A stretch of 64,000 nucleotides of DNA from UBA11403 sp963784615 (lineage in GTDB: Bacteria > Pseudomonadota > Gammaproteobacteria > Legionellales > Legionellaceae), in assembly GCA_963784615.1 (NCBI GenBank), contig CAWASG010000002.1, forward strand, positions 496,001-560,000, written 5' to 3'. Each line of letters starts with the position of its first letter. Position 1 is the stretch's first letter. A model generated the notes under the pieces. It did no database searches and was not told the origin of the DNA. It saw nothing but the letters and a program-made list of their open reading frames with translations. Shown one piece after another: positions 51,893 through 59,420 of the stretch. The position numbers and the translations under genes were made by a program.

Positions 51893-52036
51893 TTTTGAAT
51901 CCTTGCTGTTTCGCACTCGTAGGTTCCCGTACATCGATAATTGTGTTTTTCCTTAGCATAGAATAACTATACTGATATTCAAAATATTTGCCATAATTAC
52001 CTGTATGTACTAACAGCTTGTTACGCTCTAGTTTGC

Positions 52037-52054
52037 TATACTGATCGCAGTATA
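52037..52054. promoter_or_regulatory. Operator-like palindrome upstream of the orphan antitoxin
   Basis: TATACTG-ATCG-CAGTATA, perfect 7-bp arms, 15 bp before the ATG at 52070; fits autoregulation by a Phd/YefM protein. Confidence 0.5.
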
Positions 52055-52069
52055 TATTGGGAGTGCGGT

Positions 52070-52273
52070 ATGAAAATTAAAACTGTTTCTGGTCGTGCGC
52101 TTACTCTGAACGTGAGTGAGGCAAAACGTGCGACCAAGAACGGGCCTGTGTTCATCATGGATGAAGGTCGTCCTACGCACGTTTTGATGAGTATTGAGAA
52201 GTATCAAAAGATAATCCCAAAAGGAAATATTGTTGATTTACTGGCGATGCCAGATGCCACAAACAATGAATAG
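52070..52273 (+). CDS. Phd/YefM-type antitoxin, apparently without toxin
   Basis: 67 residues with the Phd/YefM pattern: SGRALTLNVSEAKRATKNGP, VFIMDEGRPTHVLMSIEKYQ. A GGGAG ribosome-binding site and an operator-like palindrome lie upstream. The usual partner (VapC/PIN or Doc toxin) would be directly downstream, but rlmD follows after 10 bp. It is an orphan antitoxin or a retained regulator. Confidence 0.75.
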   Translation: MKIKTVSGRALTLNVSEAKRATKNGPVFIMDEGRPTHVLMSIEKYQKIIPKGNIVDLLAMPDATNNE

Positions 52274-52283
52274 GCTGTATTAA

Positions 52284-53603
52284 ATGAAAACTCATAAATT
52301 CCCCGAAATGACAACATCAATAGAAAAATTCAGTCACGATGGCCGTGGTATTGCGCGTGTTAATGGAAAAACCACGTTTATTCAGGGCGCATTGCCACAA
52401 GAGACCGTGGTGTTTAAATACGTAAGACGCAAACGCGGCTTTGATGAAGGTCTCACTGTGTCGGTGAAAACGCCATCACCGCATCGCGTTGAACCGAAAT
52501 GCCCGCATTATAACGTCTGTGGTGGGTGTTCACTTCAACATCTTGATTCAGCCATGCAGATTCAGGAAAAACAGGCACTGTTTCTTGATGTGCTTTCGCG
52601 TATAGGGCATTGTCAGCCTGAGGCTGTATTGCCGCCACTTCTCGGCCCCGTTTGGCAGTATCGTCATAAGGCGCGATTGAGTGCCCGGTATGATGAGGGA
52701 TCATCCGCTATAAAGTTTGGATTTAGAGAAAAAAATAATCCCGCTCGAATAGCAGATATTAAGCAATGCCCTGTGATGCATCCCAAAGTAGATGCGCAAC
52801 TCGAGCCGTTGCGTCATCTCATTGCCTCGTTGGATACTGCCCGCATGATAGCGCAAGTTGAGGTCGCGGTGGGCGATGATGATGTTGCCTTGGTTTTTAG
52901 AAACCTATCGCCGCTCAGTGCGAATGATGAGGCTAAACTCACTACTTTCGCTCAAAACACAGGTTTTCGAGTATTTTTACAACCAGGAGGCTCTGATACT
53001 GTTGCGCTATTTTATCCAAAAGATGCGGATGATTACCTCGTGTATCGTTTGCCAAGTGAAGGGGTTACATTCTCGTTTCATCCGACAGATTTTATTCAAA
53101 TTAATGCAGGACTGAATCGCTTGATGGTCCCTCACGCGCTTGAATTATTGGCGTTGAAACCTCAAGATACCGTGATGGATTTATTTTGCGGATTAGGTAA
53201 TTTTTCACTCCCGATTGCCAAACGTTGTGCTAAGGTTATTGGTGTGGAAGGCAGTGAGTTGATGGTTGGTCGCGCACAAATGAACGCAACACTCAATGAT
53301 CTCTCCAATGTTACGTTTTTTAGTGCTAACCTGGATGACGGCGCCGTGATGGATGTGCTTGCACAACATCCTGTGAGCAAATTACTCATTGACCCACCGC
53401 GTGTTGGTGCCATTGAAATCGTCAAACGGATTGAGTCTCTCAATCCAGAGCGCATTGTATATGTATCCTGTAATCCTGCAACGCTCGCACGCGATGCTGG
53501 TATTTTGGTGAATGAGAAAGGGTATCGCATGACACAAGCAGGCGTCATGGACATGTTTCCCCACACCGCCCATGTGGAGTCGATCGCTTTATTTGAAAGG
53601 TAA
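52284..53603 (+). CDS. rlmD: RlmD, 23S rRNA m5U1939 methyltransferase
   Basis: 439 residues. TRAM domain (IEKFSHDGRGIARVNGKTTF), 4Fe-4S cysteines CPHYNVCGGCSLQHL plus C in KQCPVMH, SAM-binding VMDLFCGLGNFSLPIA and catalytic Cys in YVSCNPATLARD. It methylates U1939 of 23S rRNA. relA follows after 6 bp, the same order as in many gammaproteobacteria. Confidence 0.96.
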   Translation: MKTHKFPEMTTSIEKFSHDGRGIARVNGKTTFIQGALPQETVVFKYVRRKRGFDEGLTVSVKTPSPHRVEPKCPHYNVCGGCSLQHLDSAMQIQEKQALFLDVLSRIGHCQPEAVLPPLLGPVWQYRHKARLSARYDEGSSAIKFGFREKNNPARIADIKQCPVMHPKVDAQLEPLRHLIASLDTARMIAQVEVAVGDDDVALVFRNLSPLSANDEAKLTTFAQNTGFRVFLQPGGSDTVALFYPKDADDYLVYRLPSEGVTFSFHPTDFIQINAGLNRLMVPHALELLALKPQDTVMDLFCGLGNFSLPIAKRCAKVIGVEGSELMVGRAQMNATLNDLSNVTFFSANLDDGAVMDVLAQHPVSKLLIDPPRVGAIEIVKRIESLNPERIVYVSCNPATLARDAGILVNEKGYRMTQAGVMDMFPHTAHVESIALFER

Positions 53604-53609
53604 TGCGCC

Positions 53610-55814
53610 ATGGTTAAAGTCAAAGAAGCAACCCCCGTTAATGATGATGGCAGTATTGATTTGGAAAAATGGCTGCAGACTATTAAAGCCAAAGGTTATT
53701 TCCAGGACTTGGAACGCATTCGTAATGCATGTACGCTGAGCCAATTAGCCGGGCACGATCACGCCACAGAAACCGGTGAATCTTGTTTGCGGATTGGCCT
53801 TTCAATGGCGGATATTTTGGCAGATCTCGACGTTGATCAGGAAACCTTGGTCGCCGCGATTATATTCGAAAGTGTTCATTATGCAGAATTATCGTTGGAA
53901 GATGTCGAAGAGCAACTCGGTAGTCCAATAGCCAAGCTCGTAAAAGGCGTTGAAAAAATGAGCGCCATTTCCGTGCTCGAAAGACTGGATAAGTACGGTC
54001 AAAACAAGCTTCAGATGGATAACGTCCGAAAAATGCTGTTGGCCATGGTTGATGATGTACGTGTCGTACTGATTAAGCTTGCCGAACGACTCTGTATGTT
54101 ACGCAGCACAGCACCTATGCCCGATGCAATGCGGAACCAACTCGCCGTTGAAACGATGGAGATATATGCACCGTTAGCCAATCGTTTAGGTATTGGGGCG
54201 ATTAAGTGGGAAATGGAAGATCTGGCTTTTCGGTTTCTCCATCCTGATGAGTATAAACAAATTGCCAAAGGCCTTAATGCCAAACGACTTGATCGCGATC
54301 GCTATGTTAATCTTGTCGTTGACGATTTGAATGTATTAATCAAATCCATTCCCATTCCCCATTTTGCCGTCTATGGACGATCCAAACATATTCATAGTAT
54401 CCATCGTAAAATGGTGCGTAAAAATGTTGATTTGGATGAAATTTATGATGCAACGGCAGTTAGAATATTGTTGGATACGGAAGTCGAATGCTACCAAGTG
54501 CTTGGTGCTGTGCACGCACTCTGGGACCCCATTTCTGCAGAGTATGATGACTATATTGCCCACCCCAAGCCCAATGGTTATCGTTCATTGCACACAGCAG
54601 TTAGGGGGCCTGAGGGACGGGTGTTTGAAGTACAAATTCGAACTTTTGAAATGCATGAACGCGCAGAAATGGGCGTCGCAGCTCATTGGAAATATAAAGA
54701 AGGTGGACGCTCACATCGGGAAAGTCATGAACGAAAAATTGAGTGGTTACGAGACGTTCTTGCTTGGCATCGTGAAATGGCTGCGAATAAGGGTGTATCT
54801 GAGTCCGTTGAATCTGAATTTTTAGAAGATCGTGTCTATGTATTCACGCCAGATGGGGATGTGCTCGATTTGCCGCAAGGCGTCACAACGCTCGATTTTG
54901 CTTATCATGTTCATAGCGAAGTAGGTCACCGTTGTCGGGGTGCCAAAGTGAATGGTCATATTGTGCCGTTGACCTATTGTTTACGCACAGGCGATCGCAT
55001 TGAAATCTTAACGGGGAAAGAAGCCAGACCTTCAAGAGATTGGATCAGTCCTCATTTAAACTATTTGAAAACCTCCCGCGCAAAAGCCAAGGTTTTGCAT
55101 TGGTTTAAAATGCAGGATTTTGATAAAAATCGCGCTGATGGCCAAGAAATACTGGATAAAGAACTAAAAACCTTGGGTATTAAATCCGATCGCCTGGCTG
55201 ATGTTGCCGAAGCACTGCATTTTAAAGGGATGGATGAAATGCTGGCGACTTTAGGGCGAGGGGATATTAAACTCAGTCAAATTCTGGCTCGATTAACGCC
55301 TGCAGAACCTCAAGATGCGCCTATCAAGGGATTTGATAAAACACCTGCTCGAAAAGACCATTTTGGTGGTGATTTACGGATTGAGGGCGTTGGTAATCTA
55401 CTCACCTATATGGCACGTTGCTGTCAACCTGTTCCGGGCGATGATGTCATTGGCTATATCACCCTCGGCCGCGGTGTTTCAGTGCATCGTCAAGATTGCT
55501 CTAATATCATCCATTCGACTGACAAACAACGTCAACGTTTTTTACAAGTCAGCTGGGGCAGCGCAACGCGTGATAATTATGTGGTTGATGTCTTGATTAG
55601 AGCATTCGACAGACAAGGGTTGCTGCATGATATCACCACATTGTTGTCGCATGAAAAAGCACATGTGTTTGCTCTGCAAACGCAAACTAATAGTTACGAC
55701 AATACCACGCAGATTAAACTGACGGTTGAAATCGACGGTTTGAATGGGTTGTCCAGGCTGTTGAACAAGTTGTTGCAGGTGCCTAATGTGCTTGAGGCCA
55801 GGCGGCAGGTGTGA
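53610..55814 (+). CDS. relA: RelA, (p)ppGpp synthetase I
   Basis: 734 residues. The N-terminal HD-like domain is degenerate: the metal-binding HD pair is replaced by AAIIFESVHYAEL, so hydrolysis is not expected. Synthetase domain (HSIHRKMVRKNVDLDEIYDA, PKPNGYRSLHTAV, FEVQIRTFEMHERAEMGVAA), TGS domain (VYVFTPDGDVLDLPQG), zinc-finger/CC domain (MARCCQPVPGDD) and C-terminal ACT domain follow. RelA senses uncharged tRNA on ribosomes. In intracellular Legionellales ppGpp also governs transmission traits. Confidence 0.96.
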   Translation: MVKVKEATPVNDDGSIDLEKWLQTIKAKGYFQDLERIRNACTLSQLAGHDHATETGESCLRIGLSMADILADLDVDQETLVAAIIFESVHYAELSLEDVEEQLGSPIAKLVKGVEKMSAISVLERLDKYGQNKLQMDNVRKMLLAMVDDVRVVLIKLAERLCMLRSTAPMPDAMRNQLAVETMEIYAPLANRLGIGAIKWEMEDLAFRFLHPDEYKQIAKGLNAKRLDRDRYVNLVVDDLNVLIKSIPIPHFAVYGRSKHIHSIHRKMVRKNVDLDEIYDATAVRILLDTEVECYQVLGAVHALWDPISAEYDDYIAHPKPNGYRSLHTAVRGPEGRVFEVQIRTFEMHERAEMGVAAHWKYKEGGRSHRESHERKIEWLRDVLAWHREMAANKGVSESVESEFLEDRVYVFTPDGDVLDLPQGVTTLDFAYHVHSEVGHRCRGAKVNGHIVPLTYCLRTGDRIEILTGKEARPSRDWISPHLNYLKTSRAKAKVLHWFKMQDFDKNRADGQEILDKELKTLGIKSDRLADVAEALHFKGMDEMLATLGRGDIKLSQILARLTPAEPQDAPIKGFDKTPARKDHFGGDLRIEGVGNLLTYMARCCQPVPGDDVIGYITLGRGVSVHRQDCSNIIHSTDKQRQRFLQVSWGSATRDNYVVDVLIRAFDRQGLLHDITTLLSHEKAHVFALQTQTNSYDNTTQIKLTVEIDGLNGLSRLLNKLLQVPNVLEARRQV

Positions 55815-55828
55815 GTTGTGTGCCATCC

Positions 55829-55870
55829 ATGTTGGGCTTCGGCGAACCCGCCTCAACCCAACCTACGCAC
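55829..55870. repeat. Palindromic repeat family 1, half copy h
   Basis: TGTTGGGCTTCGGCGAACCC then CGCCTCAACCCAACCTACGC: the same short variant as at 3519, reduced to one arm. Confidence 0.75.
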
Positions 55871-57005
55871 CAGTAGAACGAAGTTCCCGCAATACCAACT
55901 CACCCATTGTACAATCCGCCTGTTCAGATGAAAGTGATTGTTTCAGTTGGTGGAGATTTTTTTTCATTGATTGGGACAGAGCGTCATCATCGAGGAGTTG
56001 CTGGGTCAGCTTTGCCAATTCAGGGGCGTTAAAATCGTATTGCAATAACTCAGGTACGATCATACGGTTTTGCAAGATATTACATAATCCGAGGTATTGG
56101 ATTTTGATGAAGCAACAGAGAAGAAAGTAGGAGAGCCATGAGCCTTTGTAAATAATACACATTGGCTTTTCAAGCAGGGCGCATTCGAGTGAAGCTGTTC
56201 CTGACGCAACGATAATACACTCGCAGCAACTGGCAACTTCAACGGCTTTACCTTGCACCAAAGTGATGGGTAGATTGAGTGATTTGAAATAAGCGGCAAT
56301 CGTCTCTGGATTTAGTGTTCCTGCAACGGGAATCACAAAATGTAAGTCATGATTTTGAATTAATAAACGCTGGATGGTTTCAACTAGTATTGGCATATGA
56401 TGTTCAATTTCATTGGTACGACTACCAGGCAGCATCGCAATCAGCCGTTTATCTTCAGGTAGCCCAAGTGCTTTAGCTGGCACGGTGGATGACATAGCGC
56501 GTTTCATCAAGGGATGCCCTACAAAGGATGCAGGTACGCCCGCTTTTTCGTAGATTGCTTTTTCAAAAGGAAGAATCACTGCCATATGATCAACACAGCG
56601 CCGAATCGTATGGATTCGACCTGCCTTCCAGGCCCAAATTTGCGGACTGATGTAATAGAGCACGCGAATATCGTGCTGTTTCGCAAATTTTGCCAATCGC
56701 AAATTAAATCCGGGGTAATCGACGAGGATCAACAGGTCCGGTTTATTCAGCAATAAATGTGCTTGAATGGCTTTAAATGCACGTCGAATAATGAAAAAGT
56801 ACCGTAAAACAGCCGTAACACCCGTGACACCATAACGAGCCAAATCGCTTATCAGTTCGACCCCGGCATCCTGCATATGCCGCCCACCAATACCACTAAA
56901 ATGAAGATGTGGGTGTTCAGACTTCAATAGCCGAACAATTTCAGCCGCATGCTGATCGCCAGACTCTTCACCGGCCACAATGACGACACGTTCTTGGCAT
57001 CCCAT
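55863..57005 (-). CDS. lpxB: LpxB, lipid-A-disaccharide synthase
   Basis: Start at ATG 57005 gives 380 residues, the usual LpxB size, beginning MGCQERVVIVAGEESGDQHA. Further family motifs: FSGIGGRHMQDAGVE, DYPGFNLRLAKFAK, YYISPQIWAWKAGR, FVGHPL, MLPGSRTNEI and SGTASLE. The frame is open to 57131, but that extra part overlaps the upstream gene and crosses a perfect palindrome, so I treat it as leader. LpxB joins UDP-diacyl-glucosamine and lipid X to make the lipid A disaccharide. Confidence 0.94.
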   Translation of the reverse strand: MGCQERVVIVAGEESGDQHAAEIVRLLKSEHPHLHFSGIGGRHMQDAGVELISDLARYGVTGVTAVLRYFFIIRRAFKAIQAHLLLNKPDLLILVDYPGFNLRLAKFAKQHDIRVLYYISPQIWAWKAGRIHTIRRCVDHMAVILPFEKAIYEKAGVPASFVGHPLMKRAMSSTVPAKALGLPEDKRLIAMLPGSRTNEIEHHMPILVETIQRLLIQNHDLHFVIPVAGTLNPETIAAYFKSLNLPITLVQGKAVEVASCCECIIVASGTASLECALLEKPMCIIYKGSWLSYFLLCCFIKIQYLGLCNILQNRMIVPELLQYDFNAPELAKLTQQLLDDDALSQSMKKNLHQLKQSLSSEQADCTMGELVLRELRSTGA

Positions 57006-57014
57006 CTTCCCGTC

Positions 57015-57038
57015 AGCTTGCCCCGATCGGGGCAAGCT
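57015..57038. repeat. Perfect 24-bp palindrome before lpxB
   Basis: AGCTTGCCCC-GATC-GGGGCAAGCT, centred 21 bp upstream of the chosen lpxB start. In RNA it would form a strong hairpin close to the start codon. Confidence 0.85.
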
Positions 57039-57084
57039 AACAGAAAGCTGGGCGCCAGAATGGAAAGTTATTTTTGGCTCGATC

Positions 57085-58059
57085 CTAGGCTGATTCATAA
57101 TCGATTTCTTGGCTGGCAGCGAGATGTTCATGAATTAAATTGGTAATGGTTGCTGCAGTGGCCAAGGCATTGCACCCTTCACGACCTGTAACAAGCGGTG
57201 GGGTGTCGTTTTGAATGCATCGAACAAAGGCTTTAATTTCTTCAAGCAGTGCATCGCCTTTTTCGAAAGTCGATTGATGGCGAATGATTTCAGGGATCCC
57301 AGGAAACATCTCGCCGTCCCCTTTTTCAAAGACCGCAAATTCCTTGTTTTGATAATCAATAGAAATATAAGAATTAGCCTGGAATACACGCATTTTTCGT
57401 TCAGTTTTGAAACTGACGCGGCTTGCAGTGACATTGGCAACACAACGGTTTTCAAAGGTCATTCGAGCATTGGCAATATCAATGGCTTGCGATAAAACCG
57501 GTGAACCGTGGGCTTCAATTTTGACAATAGGACTATTGACAATGGTTTGAATGATATCAATATCATGAATCATGAGGTCGAGAACGACGTTAACATCCGT
57601 CCCGCGCGGATTGAACGGAGCCAAGCGGTGAGACTCAATAAATAAGGGCGTGTCTAAATGAGGATCGAGAGCCAAGCGAGCTGCATTAAATCGTTCAAGA
57701 TGGCCGACTTGTAATTTTGCGTTATGATGGCTTGCAATTGCGATCAGTTTTTCAGCTTGAGCAACCGTTTGTGTAATGGGTTTTTCAACCAAAACATGAA
57801 TTCCTTGTTCGAGACATGCGCGAGCGATAGCGTAATGCTCAATGGTTGTGGCGGCAATGCTGACCGCATCCACTTTGCCAAACAAATCTTCAATGTTAAA
57901 AAAAGCGGGAACGCCTAGTTCATCGGCAACGGCCTGGCATACGGCTGGGTTAACGTCACATACACCAACTAATTCAGCTTGTTCGATAAGCTGATATTTT
58001 TGGGCATGAAAACGACCCAAATAACCCACGCCGATAACGGCACATTTGAGTTTAGACAT
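57085..58059 (-). CDS. Gfo/Idh/MocA oxidoreductase, probable UDP-GlcNAc 3-dehydrogenase (GnnA-like)
   Basis: 324 residues. N-terminal Rossmann fold (CAVIGVGYLGRFHAQKY, VCDVNPAVCQAVADELG), EKPITQTVAQAEKLI with the conserved EKP, and a C-terminal GFO_IDH_MocA domain with DLMIHDIDII. In Acidithiobacillus and Legionella a member of this family, GnnA, sits near lpxA/lpxB and oxidises UDP-GlcNAc at C3 so that GnnB can add an amino group, giving 2,3-diaminoglucose lipid A. The gnnB partner is not adjacent here. The GnnA assignment rests on the lpxB neighbour. Confidence 0.65.
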   Translation of the reverse strand: MSKLKCAVIGVGYLGRFHAQKYQLIEQAELVGVCDVNPAVCQAVADELGVPAFFNIEDLFGKVDAVSIAATTIEHYAIARACLEQGIHVLVEKPITQTVAQAEKLIAIASHHNAKLQVGHLERFNAARLALDPHLDTPLFIESHRLAPFNPRGTDVNVVLDLMIHDIDIIQTIVNSPIVKIEAHGSPVLSQAIDIANARMTFENRCVANVTASRVSFKTERKMRVFQANSYISIDYQNKEFAVFEKGDGEMFPGIPEIIRHQSTFEKGDALLEEIKAFVRCIQNDTPPLVTGREGCNALATAATITNLIHEHLAASQEIDYESA

Positions 58060-58255
58060 GAGATTTGCGCCCCTTCAATTTGATAATATTTTGTGCTTAG
58101 TATGCCATTTTCTGCAGATGATATCAATGTTTTAAGCAACGGTATTACTTAAGAAAGCTCCCCTGTTGTGTTCGACTGAATGGAAACTTATCAAGCAAAC
58201 GTCATCCTGAGCTGATATATCCCCACAGAATGACCTTACTGGCTAATGTTGATGA

Positions 58256-58284
58256 GTTACATTTTGGTTTCCTTGGTGTATAAT
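58256..58284 (+). promoter_or_regulatory. Sigma-70-type promoter for the 58314 gene
   Basis: GTTACA (58256-58261), 17-bp spacer, TATAAT (58279-58284); the start codon at 58314 is 30 bp downstream. Confidence 0.6.
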
Positions 58285-58313
58285 AGAGCAAATTAAACAT
58301 TTGCGAGAGTCTT

Positions 58314-59237
58314 ATGCCTTTATTATTGGAAGTTAAATGTGCCTCAATATCCTCAATACTAGATCAGTTTCGTCGTGGTTATAACGATGCGTTGTGTTTA
58401 ACGGTCACAGATGAGCAGAACGTACCTTGTGCGTTGTCGGAAGGTGAATCTACTCCTCAAACGGACAAGCCATTTGAATCGCTTATTAAAAGAAGTGCTG
58501 CCAAATATTTTGGGTACATGATTTTAAAATCATTAGTTGAACTTTCTAAATCTTCAACGAAGGAGATTCAGGATGCATTTTCACAAGTGTATGTATTTTG
58601 TCGTTCTAAAGAGGCTCCTGATACAAATCCATATTCCTTCATTCAAAGTATATTTGTGCCCGGACTTTTTTATATCGAGTTAGGTCATTTCTTAAAAGTC
58701 GATTTTCATATCGAGGGCGCTAAATATCAAGCTAACGCATTGGATCATCTCGATGGTTTAAAATTATTGGGATTTGTGCCATTACTTCATACCGATTTGA
58801 AAAATGCCGAGGGGATTCGGTTTTGTCCGGGTGGTGTTTCTAATCTGCGAAGAGATTATGGTGAGTTTCGTTATCAGGTGAACTCGCAAAAACCATCTTT
58901 GTTAACACAAGACGTACTGAAACAATTAATAGCGATATTTACGCAGGTAGAGCGAAAGTTTCTTTTAGGACTCAACGGTGATAATAACCACGCAGGCATT
59001 AAAAACCCTATAACTGATCGAATTTTGGAAAAATCTAACCTGTTTAAATGCGCATTGAAAGGATGGACTACTACGACATCCCAGTTCTCAAGCGACAGTG
59101 ACGATGACTTTCAGAACCTTCCTGTTCATGAACTCAATTTTTTTACACATTTAAACCGACCAGATTCCTCGAAGGGTGAACGTCGTTCATTAGATGATAT
59201 GGGCCCATATGAAAAATATAAATTAGGAATCGAATAA
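58314..59237 (+). CDS. Orphan 307-residue protein of unknown function
   Basis: No domain recognised. It begins MPLLLEVKCASISSILDQFR and is soluble apart from one moderately hydrophobic stretch (IQSIFVPGLFYIELGHFL, about 121-138). A segment SSDSDDDFQNLP (about 260-271) is acidic, and the C-terminus YEKYKLGIE is charged. It has its own promoter and a strong terminator and no operon partner. In a Dot/Icm bacterium such isolated orphan genes are often effectors, but nothing in the sequence proves it. Confidence 0.6.
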   Translation: MPLLLEVKCASISSILDQFRRGYNDALCLTVTDEQNVPCALSEGESTPQTDKPFESLIKRSAAKYFGYMILKSLVELSKSSTKEIQDAFSQVYVFCRSKEAPDTNPYSFIQSIFVPGLFYIELGHFLKVDFHIEGAKYQANALDHLDGLKLLGFVPLLHTDLKNAEGIRFCPGGVSNLRRDYGEFRYQVNSQKPSLLTQDVLKQLIAIFTQVERKFLLGLNGDNNHAGIKNPITDRILEKSNLFKCALKGWTTTTSQFSSDSDDDFQNLPVHELNFFTHLNRPDSSKGERRSLDDMGPYEKYKLGIE

Positions 59238-59276
59238 TTCTATTGGGCTGAAGACTAATCAGGGTAACGCATTAAG

Positions 59277-59321
59277 CCGAACCGACCGAGCCGCGCGGCT
59301 CGGTCGGTTCGGTTTAATTTT
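59277..59321 (+). terminator. Very strong intrinsic terminator
   Basis: Perfect 18-bp arms CCGAACCGACCGAGCCGC / GCGGCTCGGTCGGTTCGG (36 bp without loop) followed by TTTAATTTT, 40 bp after the 58314 gene. Confidence 0.9.
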
Positions 59322-59420
59322 CAGCATAAGATGCATTTGCCCAGGGAGACCGATAGCCTTCCTTCACTTCACTCTTCATTTTGTATAGAATGGTTCGCAT
59401 GTCTTAAACAAGGAGTCATG

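Noticed and set aside
53162..53692. 176-residue minus-strand ORF over rlmD/relA
   Set aside because: Covers conserved catalytic motifs of rlmD on the other strand; no start signal.
54364..54825. 153-residue plus-strand ORF in relA
   Set aside because: Alternative frame of the relA synthetase domain, which is strongly conserved in its own frame.
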